A stretch of DNA of 64,000 bases. Origin: Sphingopyxis sp. QXT-31. GTDB taxonomy: Bacteria > Pseudomonadota > Alphaproteobacteria > Sphingomonadales > Sphingomonadaceae. Within the stretch, counting starts at the first letter, position 1, and every line of letters starts with the position of its first letter. Positions 15,823 to 25,658 of the stretch are shown piece after piece. A program made the position numbers and the translations under genes. The notes under the pieces were generated by a model, which was not told where the DNA came from, made no database searches, and saw only the letters and a list, made by a program, of their open reading frames with translations. The stretch spans positions 3,038,001 through 3,102,000 of the forward strand of contig NZ_CP019449.1 of NCBI RefSeq assembly GCF_001984035.1, read 5' to 3'.

Positions 15823-15836
15823 TTACGTGAACGTAA
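15823..15836. promoter_or_regulatory. Candidate operator TTACGT-N2-ACGTAA
   Basis: A perfect 6-bp dyad with a 2-base spacer, 16 bases before the ATG of the acyl-CoA dehydrogenase at 15,853. It therefore overlaps or borders the ribosome site, suiting repression. A related dyad is at 13,302. Confidence 0.5.
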
Positions 15837-15852
15837 AGGGAAAGGGACACAG

Positions 15853-17142
15853 ATGGATTTCGACCTCACCGAACGGCAGCAATATTGGCAGGGCCGCGTG
15901 CGCGAATTCATCGATCGCAAGGTCCGCCCCGCGGTGCCGACCTATTATGAGCAGGACGCCAAAGGCGACCGCTGGAAGGTGATCCAGATCGTCGAGGATC
16001 TGAAGGCCGAGGCGAAGGCCGCGGGCATCTGGAACCTGTTCATGCCGCCGCGGAGCGGCGCGCACCACCATGTCGACGAGACGTTCGAGTTCGAAGGCCC
16101 CGGCCTCACCAACCTCGAATATGCGCTGTGCGCCGAGGAAATGGGCCGCGTCGGTTTCGCGAGCGAAGTGTTCAACTGCTCGGCGCCCGACACCGGCAAC
16201 ATGGAAGTGTTCCATCGCTACGGAACGCGCGCGCAGAAGGAAAAATATCTCGGCCGGCTGATGAACGGCGAGATTCGCTCGGCGTTCCTGATGACCGAGC
16301 CCGCGGTCGCTTCGTCGGATGCAACGAACATCGAGACGCGGATCGAGCGCGACGGCGACGATTATGTCATCAACGGCACCAAATGGTGGTCGTCGGGCGC
16401 GGGCGATCCGCGCTGCGAGATCGCGATCGTGATGGGCAAGACCGACTTCGCCGCCAAGCGCCACGCGCAGCAGTCGATGGTGCTGATGCCGCTGAACGCG
16501 CCGGGGGTGACCATCAAGCGCCACCTGCCCGTCTTCGGCTACGACGACGCGCCGCACGGGCATATGGAAATCGAACTGAAGGACGTCCGCGTCAACGCCG
16601 AGGAAGCGATGCTGCTGGGCGAGGGTCGCGGCTTCGAGATCGCGCAGGGCCGCCTCGGGCCGGGCCGCATCCATCACTGCATGCGCACGATCGGCGTCGC
16701 CGAGGAAGCGATCAGCAAGATGGCGAAGCGGCTGCAGTCGCGCGTCGCGTTCGGCAAGAAGATCGCCGAATACAGCATCTGGGAGCATCGCCTGGCGCGC
16801 GCGCGCATCGACATCGAGATGACGCGCCTGCTCTGCCTCAAGGCCGCCGACATGATGGACAAGGTCGGCAATAAGGCGGCCGCGGCCGAGATCGCGATGA
16901 TCAAGGTGCAGGCGCCGAACATGGCGCTGTCGATCATCGACGACGCGATCCAGGCGCATGGCGCCGGCGGCGTGTCGGAAGATTTCGGGCTGGCCAAGGC
17001 CTATGCGCATCAGCGCACGCTGCGCTTGGCCGATGGTCCCGACGAGGTTCACGAACGCGCGATCGCGCGGATCGAATTTGCGAAGCACAGCGAAGCGAGC
17101 GAGCCGGGCTTTTCGTCGGGCGACATCGGCGCTTCGCGTTAA
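15853..17142 (+). CDS. Acyl-CoA dehydrogenase, ACAD10/ACAD11-like (LvaC-like)
   Basis: 429 residues from the ATG at 15,853, preceded by AAAGGGA. Upstream in-frame codons give no conserved sequence. Motifs: [31 protein letters not shown], and the C-terminal [18 protein letters not shown]. The DGPDEVH ending and the N-terminal [15 protein letters not shown] are typical of the ACAD10/11 branch. Known for that branch: it works with a separate or fused kinase to eliminate phosphate from 4-phosphoacyl-CoA (levulinate pathway LvaC in Pseudomonas, ACAD10/11 in mammals). Here the matching kinase is two genes downstream. Assignment of the route is inference. Confidence 0.92.
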   Translation: MDFDLTERQQYWQGRVREFIDRKVRPAVPTYYEQDAKGDRWKVIQIVEDLKAEAKAAGIWNLFMPPRSGAHHHVDETFEFEGPGLTNLEYALCAEEMGRVGFASEVFNCSAPDTGNMEVFHRYGTRAQKEKYLGRLMNGEIRSAFLMTEPAVASSDATNIETRIERDGDDYVINGTKWWSSGAGDPRCEIAIVMGKTDFAAKRHAQQSMVLMPLNAPGVTIKRHLPVFGYDDAPHGHMEIELKDVRVNAEEAMLLGEGRGFEIAQGRLGPGRIHHCMRTIGVAEEAISKMAKRLQSRVAFGKKIAEYSIWEHRLARARIDIEMTRLLCLKAADMMDKVGNKAAAAEIAMIKVQAPNMALSIIDDAIQAHGAGGVSEDFGLAKAYAHQRTLRLADGPDEVHERAIARIEFAKHSEASEPGFSSGDIGASR

Positions 17143-17152
17143 GGCACAATCC

Positions 17153-17234
17153 GCTCGTGCTGAGCTTGTCGAAGCACCGTCCTTCCTTGTCCCGAAGAAA
17201 GAACGGCCCTTCGACAGGCTCAGGGCGAACGGTC
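17153..17234. repeat. GAGCTTGTCGAAG palindromic repeat
   Basis: CGTGCTGAGCTTGTCGAAGC (17,156-17,175) faces CCCTTCGACAGGCTCAGGGC (17,207-17,226), an imperfect inverted repeat with a 30-base loop. It is the same element as at 2,891-2,975. It fills the space between the dehydrogenase stop and the alcohol dehydrogenase start. Confidence 0.8.
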
Positions 17235-17248
17235 TGAGAGGACAGTTC

Positions 17249-18340
17249 ATGACCAAAGCCGCCATCCTGATCGAAGCCGGCCAGCCGCTGTCGATCGAGA
17301 CCGTCCAGATCGCCGATTGCGGCCCGCACGAGGTGCGCATCCGTACCGCCGCGTGCGGCCTCTGCCATTCGGACCTGCATTTCATCGACGGCGCCTATCC
17401 GCACCCCCTTCCGGCCATTCCCGGCCATGAGGCGGCGGGCATCGTCGAGGCGGTCGGCAGCGAAGTGCGCATGGTCAAGGTCGGCGACGCGGTCGTCACT
17501 TGCCTGTCGGCCTTCTGCGGCCACTGCGAATTCTGCGTCAGCGGCCGCATGTCGCTGTGCATGGGCGGCGACACCCGCCGCGCGCCCGGCCAGCCGCCGC
17601 GCATCACGCGCCCCGACGGCTCGCCCGTGAACCAGATGCTGAACCTCAGCGCCTTTGCCGAGACGATGCTGGTGCACGAACATGCCTGCGTGCGCATCGA
17701 CCCCGACATGCCGCTCGACCGCGCCGCGGTGATCGGCTGCGCGGTGACCACCGGCGCGGGGACGATCTTCAACGCGTGCAAGGTGACCCCGGGCGAGACC
17801 GTCGCGGTCGTCGGCTGCGGCGGCGTCGGCCTCGCGACGATCAACGCCGCGAAGATCGCTGGCGCGGGGCGGATCATCGCCGCCGACCCGGTGCCCGAGA
17901 AGCGCGCGCTGGCCATGAAGCTCGGCGCGACCGATGTCGTCGACGCGCTGTCGGACGACGCCGCGAAGCAGATCCTCGAGATCAGCAAGGGCGGTGTCGA
18001 TCATGCGATCGAGGCCGTGGGGCGCCCGGCCTCGGCGAGCCTCGCGGTCGCGTCGCTGCGCCGCGGCGGCACCGCGACGATCCTGGGCATGATGCCCTTG
18101 TCGGAGAAGGTCGGGCTCAGCGCGATGGACCTGCTCAGCGGCAAGAAATTGCAGGGCGCGATCATGGGGGGCAACCGCTTCCCCGTCGATATCCCGCGCC
18201 TCGTCGATTTTTACCTGCGCGGCCTGCTCGACCTCGACAGCATCGTCGCCGAGACGATCCCGCTCGAAAAGGTCAACGAAGGGTTCGAAGCCATGAAGAA
18301 AGGCGATGCCGCGCGGTCGGTGATCGTGTTCGACCAGTGA
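17249..18340 (+). CDS. Zinc-dependent alcohol dehydrogenase
   Basis: 363 residues from the ATG at 17,249. Catalytic zinc residues: CGLCHSDLH (Cys near residue 36) and GHEAAG (His). The structural zinc loop is CGHCEFCVSGRMSLC, with four cysteines. The Rossmann fold has VVGCGGVGLATI, and the ending SVIVFDQ is typical of class III-like or NDMA-type medium-chain dehydrogenases. Known reaction: NAD(P)-dependent oxidation of an alcohol to an aldehyde or ketone. It sits between the dehydrogenase and kinase genes of the putative 4-hydroxyacyl-CoA module. Its stop overlaps the next start by four bases (GTGA). Confidence 0.93.
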   Translation: MTKAAILIEAGQPLSIETVQIADCGPHEVRIRTAACGLCHSDLHFIDGAYPHPLPAIPGHEAAGIVEAVGSEVRMVKVGDAVVTCLSAFCGHCEFCVSGRMSLCMGGDTRRAPGQPPRITRPDGSPVNQMLNLSAFAETMLVHEHACVRIDPDMPLDRAAVIGCAVTTGAGTIFNACKVTPGETVAVVGCGGVGLATINAAKIAGAGRIIAADPVPEKRALAMKLGATDVVDALSDDAAKQILEISKGGVDHAIEAVGRPASASLAVASLRRGGTATILGMMPLSEKVGLSAMDLLSGKKLQGAIMGGNRFPVDIPRLVDFYLRGLLDLDSIVAETIPLEKVNEGFEAMKKGDAARSVIVFDQ

Positions 18341-19404
18341 CGCTCGACGCGCAAAAGGCCTTCAGCGGCACCGTCGCGCCTGAGGGCGCCGATGTGCTCG
18401 ACGAGGCGAAGCTGACGGCGTGGATGGAAGCGCATGTCGAGGGGTTCGAGGGCCCGCTGACGCAAGGCAAGTTCGCCGGCGGCCAGTCGAACCCGACCTA
18501 CAAGATCTCGGCGCCGTCGGGCAATTATGTCCTGCGCCGCAAGCCCTTCGGCCCGTTGCTGCCTTCGGCGCATGCGGTCGACCGCGAATATAAGGTGCAG
18601 GCGGGGCTGTATAAGACGGGCTTCCCCGTCGCGCGCCAGTACGGCCTGTGCACCGACGACGAGGTCGTCGGCAGCTGGTTCTATGTCATGGGGATGGTCG
18701 ACGGGCAGACGATCTGGGACGGCGCGATGCCGGGGTCGACCCCCGAGAACCGCCGCGCGACGTACGAGGCGATGATCGACACGCTCGCCGCGCTGCATTC
18801 GGTCGATGTCGAGGCCGCCGGGCTGTCGGATTTCGGCAAGCCCGGCAATTATTTCGGGCGCCAGGTCGACCGCTGGACCAAGCAGTACCGCCTTTCCGAA
18901 ACCGAGACGATGGACGAGATGGAGCAGCTGATCGCCTGGCTGCCCGCGACGCTGCCCGAGCAGACGCGCACCAGCGTCGTCCATGGCGATTACCGCATCG
19001 ACAATATGATCTTTGCGAAAGACCGGCCGCAAGTGCTCGCGGTGCTCGACTGGGAGCTCTCGACGCTGGGCGATCCGCTCGCCGATTTCACCTATGTCGC
19101 GATGGCGTGGGTGACCGAGAATGGCGGGCGCTCGGGGGTCGAGGACCTCGACCGCAAGGCGCTGGGCATCCCCGAATTGGACGAGATGGTCGCGCGCTAT
19201 TGCGCCGCCACCGGCCGCACCGGCGTGCCCGACATGAACTGGTATTTCGCGTACAACTTCTTTCGCCTCGCCGGGATCATCCAGGGGATCAAGAAGCGCG
19301 TGATCGACGGCACCGCCTCGTCGCAGCACGCGCGCGACATGTCCGAGCGCGTCCGCCCGCTCGCCGAAAAGGCGTGGGCCTTCGCGAAGAAGGCGGGCGC
19401 ATGA
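18337..19404 (+). CDS. Aminoglycoside-phosphotransferase-like kinase, ACAD10/LvaA type
   Basis: 355 residues from the GTG at 18,337, which overlaps the upstream stop; this start keeps the normal N-terminus. Kinase signatures: FAGGQSNPTYKI and NYVLRRKPFG (nucleotide loop and Lys), the Brenner motif VVHGDYRIDNMIF (catalytic Asp and metal-binding Asn) and VLDWELSTLGDPLADF (DxD-like metal Asp). This is the APH-fold family that in vertebrates is fused to acyl-CoA dehydrogenase as ACAD10/11, and in Pseudomonas levulinate catabolism acts as the 4-hydroxyacyl-CoA kinase LvaA. Together with the neighbouring LvaC-like dehydrogenase this suggests phosphorylation of a 4-hydroxyacyl-CoA. It is unlikely to be a resistance gene. 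Confidence 0.88.
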   Translation: MTLDAQKAFSGTVAPEGADVLDEAKLTAWMEAHVEGFEGPLTQGKFAGGQSNPTYKISAPSGNYVLRRKPFGPLLPSAHAVDREYKVQAGLYKTGFPVARQYGLCTDDEVVGSWFYVMGMVDGQTIWDGAMPGSTPENRRATYEAMIDTLAALHSVDVEAAGLSDFGKPGNYFGRQVDRWTKQYRLSETETMDEMEQLIAWLPATLPEQTRTSVVHGDYRIDNMIFAKDRPQVLAVLDWELSTLGDPLADFTYVAMAWVTENGGRSGVEDLDRKALGIPELDEMVARYCAATGRTGVPDMNWYFAYNFFRLAGIIQGIKKRVIDGTASSQHARDMSERVRPLAEKAWAFAKKAGA

Positions 19405-20162
19405 GCCTGTTCGACCTGAGCGGCAAGGTCGCGATCGTCACCGGATCGTCGCGCGGCATCGGGCGCGCGATCGCCGAGGAATATGCCGATCATGGTGCCA
19501 AGGTGGTCATCACCAGCCGCAACCTCGAGCCATGCGAAGAGGTCGCCGCGGCGATCAATGCCAAGCATCCCGGCCATGCGATCGCGATATCGTCGAGCCT
19601 GTCGTCGAAGGAATCCTTACAAGCCATGGTCGACTCCGGGCGTGCCGCCTTCGGCCCGATCGACATCCTCGTCTGCAACGCGGCGTCGAACCCGCATTAC
19701 GGCGCGATGGAGACGATCAGCGACGAGGCGCTGCGCAAGACGCTCGACCATAATATCGTCGCGCAGCATTGGCTGATCACGATGGTGGTGCCCGGCATGC
19801 GCGAGCGCAAGTCGGGGTCGATCATCCTGGTTTCGTCGATCGGGGGGCTGCGCGGCACCGCGATCATCGGCACCTATGCGATCACCAAGGCCGCCGACAT
19901 CCAGATGGTCAAGAATCTGGCGCGCGAGTTCGGGCCGTCGAACATCCGGATCAACGCGATCGCGCCAGGGCTGGTGAAGACCGATTTCGCCAAGGCTTTG
20001 TGGGAAAATCCTGACAATCTGAAGGCGTCGGTGTCGAACGCGTGTTTGGGCCGCATCGGCGAGCCGCGCGAGATCGCGGGCGCGGCGGTGTTCCTGGGCT
20101 CGGAAGCGGCGAGTTTCATGACCGGGCAGACGGTCGTGCTGGATGGAGGTGTGGTGGTATGA
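19401..20162 (+). CDS. SDR family oxidoreductase
   Basis: 253 residues, starting MSLFDLSGKVAIVTGSSRGIG. NAASNPHYG takes the NNAG position and the catalytic stretch is SSIGGLRG..IGTYAITKAA (YxxxK). It ends ASFMTGQTVVLDGGVVV. The layout resembles DHRS4-like reductases. Its ATG overlaps the kinase stop (ATGA), and its own stop overlaps the next SDR start, so all these genes are translationally coupled. Probable role: oxidation or reduction of a hydroxy/keto intermediate; the substrate is not deducible. Confidence 0.9.
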   Translation: MSLFDLSGKVAIVTGSSRGIGRAIAEEYADHGAKVVITSRNLEPCEEVAAAINAKHPGHAIAISSSLSSKESLQAMVDSGRAAFGPIDILVCNAASNPHYGAMETISDEALRKTLDHNIVAQHWLITMVVPGMRERKSGSIILVSSIGGLRGTAIIGTYAITKAADIQMVKNLAREFGPSNIRINAIAPGLVKTDFAKALWENPDNLKASVSNACLGRIGEPREIAGAAVFLGSEAASFMTGQTVVLDGGVVV

Positions 20163-20965
20163 GCGGAGCGTTGGACGGCAAGGTCGCGATCATCACCGGC
20201 GCCGGGTCGGGCATCGGCCGCGCGAGCGCGCTGCGCTTTGCCGCCGAAGGCGCGAAGCTGGTGCTCGGCGACAAGACCGCCGCGGTGCACGAGACCGCCA
20301 AGGCGGTGCAGGACGCGGGCGGCGAGGCCGTCGCGCTGGAGATCGACGCGGGGGTCGAAAGCGACGTCGCGTCGCTCGTGAGGGCCGCGCAGGAGACATT
20401 CGGCGGGCTCGATATCGCCTTCGCCAACGCCGGGATCATCGGCGACATGGGCGGCATTTTCGACTTCGACCCTGGCGCCTGGGCCGAAACCTTGCGCGTC
20501 AATTTGATCGGCCCGGCGCTGATGGTGAAGCACGCCGGCAAGGCGATGGTCGACCAGGGTCGCGGCGGCGCGATCGTGCTGACCGCGAGCGTCGCGGGGA
20601 TCAATTCGGGCGCGGGTCCGGGGGCTTATTCGGCGTCGAAGGCGGGCGTCATAAACCTCGCCAAGACCGCCGCGCAGCAGCTGACCACCAGCGGCGTGCG
20701 CGTCAACGCGATCTGTCCGGGCCTGACCGAGACGGGGATGACCAAGCCGACCTTCGATTATGCGAAGGCCAAGGAGGTTACCCACAAGCTGGGCCAGCTC
20801 AATCCGCTGAAGCGCGCGGCGCAGCCCGAAGAGCTCGCCAATGTCGCGCTCTTCCTTGCGAGCGACCAGGCGAGCTATGTCAACGGACAGGCGATCGCGG
20901 TCGACGGCGGGCTCACCAGCTCGCACCCGGTGACGCGCCAGCTATTGGGCCAGACCTCACACTGA
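20159..20965 (+). CDS. SDR family oxidoreductase
   Basis: 268 residues from the ATG at 20,159. It has MSGALDGKVAIITGAGSGIGRA, then FANAGIIGDMGG as the variant NNAG region, and SVAGINSGAGPGAYSASKAG as active site with YxxxK. FLASDQASYVNGQAIAVDGG closes the fold. It is a different paralogue from the SDR just upstream (about one third identical by eye). It ends with AGGAGA just before the aldo/keto reductase start. Role presumed in the same acyl-CoA or alcohol pathway. Confidence 0.9.
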   Translation: MSGALDGKVAIITGAGSGIGRASALRFAAEGAKLVLGDKTAAVHETAKAVQDAGGEAVALEIDAGVESDVASLVRAAQETFGGLDIAFANAGIIGDMGGIFDFDPGAWAETLRVNLIGPALMVKHAGKAMVDQGRGGAIVLTASVAGINSGAGPGAYSASKAGVINLAKTAAQQLTTSGVRVNAICPGLTETGMTKPTFDYAKAKEVTHKLGQLNPLKRAAQPEELANVALFLASDQASYVNGQAIAVDGGLTSSHPVTRQLLGQTSH

Positions 20966-20976
20966 GGAGAGACACG

Positions 20977-21924
20977 ATGCAGTATCGGCAGCTTGGCGAC
21001 AGCGGGATCGAGGTTTCGGCGATCTGCCTCGGCAGCTGGCTGACCTATGGCGTGGGGGTTGACGACAGCGCGGGGCGTGCCTGCGTCGATGCGGCCTTCG
21101 ATGTCGGGATCAACTTCATCGACACGTCGAACATCTATGGGCGCGGCGCGGCGGAGAGCTTCCTCGGCGACGTGCTCAAGGACCGGCCGCGCGATTCGTA
21201 CGTGCTCGCGACCAAGCTCTTCTTCCCGATGACCGACACCGACAAGGGGCTGTCGGCTGTACAAGTGGCCAAGCAGATCGACGCCAGCCTGCAGCGGCTC
21301 CGGACCGACTATGTCGATCTCTACCAATGCCATCGCTACGACCCCGACACGCCGCTCGAGGAGACGATGCAAGCCCTGAGCGAAGTCGTGCGCAGCGGCA
21401 AGGCGCGCGCGATCGGCTTTTCCGAATGGTCGCCCGAGCAGATCGAGGCCGCGGTCGCGCTCGCCCCGCCCAGCGTCAAATTCGTGTCGAGCCAGCCGCA
21501 ATATTCTCTGCTCTATCGCCGCGCGGAAAAGAAGGTCATCCCGATCAGCATTGCGAACGGCATCGGCCAGATCGTCTGGTCGCCGCTCGCGATGGGGGTG
21601 CTCAGCGGCAAATATGCGCCGGGCGCCACCCCGCCCGCGGGCACGCGCGCGGCGGGCGACGATGCGGCGTTCATGAAGCTCTATATGACCGACCAAGTGC
21701 TCGAAGCGGTGCAGGCGCTGCAGCCGGTCGCCGACAAGGCGGGCTGTACGATGGCGCAACTCGCGATCGGCTGGGTGCTCGCGCAGCCGGGCATCACTAG
21801 CGCGATCGTCGGCGCGAGCCGCCCCGAACAGTTGCGCGAGACGGCCAAGGCCGCCGATCTGGCGATCGACCCCGCGCTGCTCGCCGAGGCGGCGGCCATC
21901 CTCGAAGGAGTGCGTGTTTCGTGA
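20977..21924 (+). CDS. Aldo/keto reductase
   Basis: 315 residues with the (beta/alpha)8 NADPH reductase signatures: [16 protein letters not shown] (Asp and Tyr of the catalytic tetrad), YVLATKLFF (Lys), [10 protein letters not shown] (His), and the cofactor end [11 protein letters not shown]. It belongs to the beta subunit / YdhF-tas-like (AKR11/Kv-beta) group by the pattern of its start, [19 protein letters not shown]. Known chemistry: NADPH-dependent reduction of aldehydes or ketones. A good AGGAGA ribosome site lies just upstream. The stop overlaps the next start (GTGA). Confidence 0.93.
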   Translation: MQYRQLGDSGIEVSAICLGSWLTYGVGVDDSAGRACVDAAFDVGINFIDTSNIYGRGAAESFLGDVLKDRPRDSYVLATKLFFPMTDTDKGLSAVQVAKQIDASLQRLRTDYVDLYQCHRYDPDTPLEETMQALSEVVRSGKARAIGFSEWSPEQIEAAVALAPPSVKFVSSQPQYSLLYRRAEKKVIPISIANGIGQIVWSPLAMGVLSGKYAPGATPPAGTRAAGDDAAFMKLYMTDQVLEAVQALQPVADKAGCTMAQLAIGWVLAQPGITSAIVGASRPEQLRETAKAADLAIDPALLAEAAAILEGVRVS

Positions 21925-23123
21925 GTCAGGGTTTCGATAGCGCAAGGCTCGACCGCATCCCGGCCTTTCTGCAGGCCAAATATGTCGGCCCCGGCCGCCT
22001 GCCGCACGCCGCGACCCTCGTGTCGCGGCACGGCGAGGTGGTGCACCAGTCGTGCGTCGGCGAGGCCCGCCCGGGCGAGGCGCTCAAGGAGGATGCGATC
22101 TTCCGCATCGCGAGCATGACCAAGCCGGTCACCAGCATCGCCTTCATGATGCTGGTCGAGGAGGGCAAGGTCGCGCTCGGCGATCCGCTCGTGAAGTTCT
22201 GCCCCGAGTTCCGCGACACCGGCGTGTTCGTCGCGGGGGGCGGCAACATCCCCTTCGTCACGCGCCCGCCGGCGACGCCGATCCGCATGGTCGACCTGCT
22301 GCGCCATACCTCGGGCCTGACCTATGGTTTCCAGGAGCGCACCCCAGTCGACGCCGCCTATCGCAAGGCGCGGATCGACGATTTCGACGCGGCTTACACG
22401 ATGGACAGCTTCATCGAGGGGCTCGCCAAGATTCCGCTGCAATTCGACCCCGGCGCGCACTGGAATTATTCGATGGCGACCGACGTGCTCGGCGCGGTGG
22501 TCGAGCGGATCGAGGGCAAGCCGTTCGCCGAAGTGCTGCAGGAGCGCATCTTCGGTCCGCTGAACATGGTCGATACGGGCTTCAAGGTGCCCGCCGACCA
22601 GCAGCACCGCCTCGCCGACGCCTATGCCTTCGATCCGGCCGAGAAGATGAAGGTCTTCGACAGCGGCGCGACGAGCCGCTGGGCCAAGGACCGCAGCTTT
22701 CATTCGGGCGGCGGCGGCCTCGTCTCGACGCTCGCCGACTATCACCGTTTCTGCCTGATGCTTCTCGGCGGCGGACAGCTCGATGGCACCCGCATCGTCA
22801 GCCGCAAGACGCTCGCGCTGATGACCGCGAACCATCTCGTCGGCGGCGGCGACCTCGTCCAGCATAGCGTCGGCATCTTTTCGGAGGCCGAAAATGCCGG
22901 GGTCGGCTTCGGGCTCGGTTTCGCGGTGACCGAGCATCCGGCGCAGACGCTGACCCCCGGGTCGGTCGGCGACTATTATTGGGGCGGCATGTTCTCGACC
23001 GGCTTCTTCGTCGATCCAGTCGAGCAGATCTGCTCGGTCTTCATGACCCAGCTGATGCCCTCCTCCACCTATCCCGTGCGGCGCGAGGTCAAGACGCTTG
23101 TCCACGCCGCGCTCAACGATTGA
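21921..23123 (+). CDS. Serine hydrolase, class C beta-lactamase / EstB-like
   Basis: 400 residues from the GTG at 21,921. The catalytic SxxK motif is SMTKPVTS (about residue 68), the second motif is the Tyr in [10 protein letters not shown], and HSGGGGLVS fills the place of the KTG-like third motif, as in EstB esterases. No signal peptide is visible, so the enzyme is probably cytoplasmic, unlike periplasmic AmpC. Members of this family hydrolyse esters or lactones more often than beta-lactams. In this cluster, opening of a lactone or hydrolysis of an ester substrate is a reasonable inference. Confidence 0.88.
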   Translation: MSQGFDSARLDRIPAFLQAKYVGPGRLPHAATLVSRHGEVVHQSCVGEARPGEALKEDAIFRIASMTKPVTSIAFMMLVEEGKVALGDPLVKFCPEFRDTGVFVAGGGNIPFVTRPPATPIRMVDLLRHTSGLTYGFQERTPVDAAYRKARIDDFDAAYTMDSFIEGLAKIPLQFDPGAHWNYSMATDVLGAVVERIEGKPFAEVLQERIFGPLNMVDTGFKVPADQQHRLADAYAFDPAEKMKVFDSGATSRWAKDRSFHSGGGGLVSTLADYHRFCLMLLGGGQLDGTRIVSRKTLALMTANHLVGGGDLVQHSVGIFSEAENAGVGFGLGFAVTEHPAQTLTPGSVGDYYWGGMFSTGFFVDPVEQICSVFMTQLMPSSTYPVRREVKTLVHAALND

Positions 23124-23142
23124 ACCCTTCAAGGAGCCAGAT

Positions 23143-25176
23143 ATGTCCGAAGAAACCCCGAACAGCGTCACGATGGAAAAGGACGGCGAAGTCGCCGTCG
23201 TCATCGTCAACAACCCGCCGGTCAACGCGCTGAGCTGGCACGTCCGCGAGGGGCTCGCCAATCACTTCGCCGCGGCGCTCGCCGACGACAATGTCAAGGC
23301 CATTGTGCTGCGCTGCGACGGCGCGACCTTCATCGCCGGCGCCGACATCAGCGAATTCGGCAAGCCGCCGCGCGGCCCCGATTTCAACGCGGTGCTCAAC
23401 AGCATCGAAGCAGCGACCAAGCCGGTCGTCGCCGCGATCCATGGCACGGCGCTCGGCGGCGGTCTCGAAACCGCGCTCGTCTGCCATTATCGCGTCGCAG
23501 TACCCTCGGCGAAGCTCGGGGTGCCCGAGGTGAAGCTCGGCCTGCTCCCCGGTGCGGGCGGCACGCAGCGCCTGCCGCGCGTCGTCGGCGTCGAAGCCGC
23601 GGCGACGATGACCTCGACCGGCGATCCGGTCCCCGCGCCCAAGGCGAAGGAACTCGGCTTGGTCGACGAACTGGCGGGCGAGGACAGCCTTGCCGCCGAT
23701 GCGATCGCCTTTGCACGCGCGAAGATCGCCGACGGCCCGCGCCCGACGCGCGAACGCGAAGTGTTCGGCGATGTCGCGATCATCGAGCAGCTCAAGACCG
23801 CCAACGCCAAGAAGTGGCGCGGCTTCGAGGCGCCCTATGCGAACCTCGCCTGCGTCGAGGCGGCGACGCGGCTGCCCTTCGAGGAAGGCCTCGCCTTCGA
23901 GCGCCAGGAATTCATGAAGCTTATGTTCGGCAGCCAGTCGGCGGCGCAGCGCCATATCTTCTTCGCCGAGCGTCAGGCCGCGAAGATCGACGGCCTGCCC
24001 AAGGACACCGCGCTGCGCGACGTCAAGAAGGTCGGCGTCATCGGTGCCGGCACGATGGGCGGCGGGATCAGCATGAATTTCCTTCAGAAGGGCATCCCCG
24101 TCACCATCGTCGAGATGCAGCAGGAAGCGCTCGACCGCGGCACCGGCGTGATCCGCAAGAATTACGAGGCGTCGGCCGCCAAGGGCCGCTTCAAGCCCGA
24201 GCAGGTCGAGCAAATGATGGGGCTGCTCACCCCGACGCTCAACATCGAGGATCTCGCCGACTGCGACCTGATCATCGAGGCGGTCTATGAGAATATGGAC
24301 GTGAAGAAGGAGATCTTCGCGAAGCTCGATGGCATCGCCAAGCCCGGCGCCATCCTCGCGTCGAACACCAGCTATCTCGACATCGACGAGATCGCGACCG
24401 CGACGAGCCGCCCCGGCGACGTGCTCGGCATGCATTTCTTCTCGCCCGCCAACGTCATGAAGCTGCTCGAAGTCGTGCGCGGCGACAAGACCGCGCCTGA
24501 CGCGCTGGCGACGGCGATGGCGATCGGCAAGAAGATCGGCAAGGTCGCGGTGGTCGCGGGCGTGTGCGACGGCTTCATCGGCAACCGGATGCTCAAGCCG
24601 CGCCAGGTCGAGGCGATGAACCTGCTGATGGAAGGCGCGACGCCGCAGCAGATCGACAAGGTCCATGTCGATTTCGGCATGCCGATGGGGCCGTTCCAGA
24701 TGAGCGACCTTGCCGGCGTCGACATCGGCTGGCACCGCGACCCGACGCGCATCGAAAGCATCCGCGACGCGCTCGCCGCCAAGGGCCGCTGGGGGCAGAA
24801 GACCGGCAAGGGCTTCTACGACTATGACGAGAAGCGCAATCCGTCGCCGAGCGCCGAGGTCGCCGAGATCATCGAGGACTTCCGCCAGCATTCGAACAAG
24901 GCGAAGCGCGAGATCAGCGATCAGGAAATCATCGAACGCACGCTCTATCCGATGGTCAACGAAGGCACGCTGATCCTGGCCGAGGGCAAGGCGCAGCGCG
25001 CGTCGGACATCGATGTCGTGTGGATCTATGGCTATGGCTGGCCGGTCTATCGCGGCGGCCCGATGTTTTGGGCGGGGCTCGAAGGCACCGACAAGATCGT
25101 CGCGGCGCTGGAGAAGCATGGGTTTGCGGTCGCGCCGCTGCTCAAGGAAAAGGCCGAGGCGAAGAGCGGGTTCTAA
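23143..25176 (+). CDS. 3-hydroxyacyl-CoA dehydrogenase / enoyl-CoA hydratase, FadB-like
   Basis: 677 residues from the ATG at 23,143, with AAGGAG at the right distance. The N-terminal hydratase domain (about 1-190) has [29 protein letters not shown] and [19 protein letters not shown] with both catalytic Glu regions. The dehydrogenase part starts near residue 297 with [14 protein letters not shown], then [13 protein letters not shown] and [19 protein letters not shown]. It lacks the thiolase, as in FadB/FadJ. Known role: conversion of trans-2-enoyl-CoA to 3-ketoacyl-CoA. This finishes the beta-oxidation part of the cluster; a strong terminator follows. Confidence 0.94.
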   Translation: MSEETPNSVTMEKDGEVAVVIVNNPPVNALSWHVREGLANHFAAALADDNVKAIVLRCDGATFIAGADISEFGKPPRGPDFNAVLNSIEAATKPVVAAIHGTALGGGLETALVCHYRVAVPSAKLGVPEVKLGLLPGAGGTQRLPRVVGVEAAATMTSTGDPVPAPKAKELGLVDELAGEDSLAADAIAFARAKIADGPRPTREREVFGDVAIIEQLKTANAKKWRGFEAPYANLACVEAATRLPFEEGLAFERQEFMKLMFGSQSAAQRHIFFAERQAAKIDGLPKDTALRDVKKVGVIGAGTMGGGISMNFLQKGIPVTIVEMQQEALDRGTGVIRKNYEASAAKGRFKPEQVEQMMGLLTPTLNIEDLADCDLIIEAVYENMDVKKEIFAKLDGIAKPGAILASNTSYLDIDEIATATSRPGDVLGMHFFSPANVMKLLEVVRGDKTAPDALATAMAIGKKIGKVAVVAGVCDGFIGNRMLKPRQVEAMNLLMEGATPQQIDKVHVDFGMPMGPFQMSDLAGVDIGWHRDPTRIESIRDALAAKGRWGQKTGKGFYDYDEKRNPSPSAEVAEIIEDFRQHSNKAKREISDQEIIERTLYPMVNEGTLILAEGKAQRASDIDVVWIYGYGWPVYRGGPMFWAGLEGTDKIVAALEKHGFAVAPLLKEKAEAKSGF

Positions 25177-25197
25177 GTCGCTCGCCCGAAAGGATGA

Positions 25198-25239
25198 CAA
25201 GGCCGCCTGTCCCACCCTGGGGCGGGCGGCCTTTTCTTT
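25198..25239 (+). terminator. Rho-independent terminator after the catabolic cluster
   Basis: AAGGCCGCC (25,199-25,207) pairs with the GGGCGGCCTT side (25,224-25,233) in a GC-rich stem, followed by a T-rich run (TTTTCTTT). It begins about 20 bases after the FadB-like stop. Confidence 0.8.
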
Positions 25240-25320
25240 GCCCGCAATGCCGGTCGGCGGCGGCGCCCATAGTGCGATTCAAGGTTAAAGCCGTGGCAAC
25301 CGCTGCCGTTAGGGCTGAGC

Positions 25321-25557
25321 ATGAACGCCATGTCCTTAATCGCCATCCTTCTGCTTACCGGAAGCACCGCCGCCTCGGCGCCGGTCTCGGCACCGCAGGC
25401 GAGCGCGGTCGGCATCGCGCGGGCGCGGATCATCGCACCGGCCGAGGTGCGGCGGGTCGACGGGCGGCTGGAGGTTCGTACCGGCGAGCGCAAGGCGCCG
25501 ACGCAGGTGCACCGGGGCGAGCGGAAAGATGGCGGCGAGACCGCCGACTTCTACTAG
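25321..25557 (+). CDS. Small secreted protein, unknown function
   Basis: 78 residues. The N-terminus MNAMSLIAILLLTGSTAASA is a Sec signal with a likely cleavage after ASA near residue 20. The mature part (about 57 residues) is basic and arginine-rich (ARARIIAPAEVRRVDGRLEVR, then RGERKDGGETADFY), without Cys. I recognise no family. It stands alone between the terminator and the repeat at 25,572, on its own strand. Codon third positions are GC-rich as in true genes nearby. Confidence 0.6.
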   Translation: MNAMSLIAILLLTGSTAASAPVSAPQASAVGIARARIIAPAEVRRVDGRLEVRTGERKAPTQVHRGERKDGGETADFY

Positions 25558-25571
25558 CCCACTCCCATCCG

Positions 25572-25640
25572 TTCGTGTCGAGCGAAGTCGAGACACGCCA
25601 GCACATCGCCAGACGCATCTCGACTTCGCTCGATGCAAAC
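25572..25640. repeat. Inverted repeat with GTCGAGCGAAG arms
   Basis: CGAGCGAAGTCGAGA (25,579-25,593) and TCTCGACTTCGCTCG (25,618-25,632) are exact complements separated by 24 bases. It lies between convergent genes (25,557 and 25,659), where it can serve as a two-way terminator. It is of the dispersed sphingomonad type. Confidence 0.8.
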
Positions 25641-25658
25641 GGGGTGGGGTTGTGAGGT

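Noticed and set aside
18337..19404. Aminoglycoside resistance gene
   Set aside because: The kinase motifs fit, but the context of acyl-CoA genes and the ACAD10-like sequence point to acyl-CoA phosphorylation.
23113..25215. 700-codon frame antisense to the FadB-like gene
   Set aside because: Same reason; no domain recognisable and no ribosome site.
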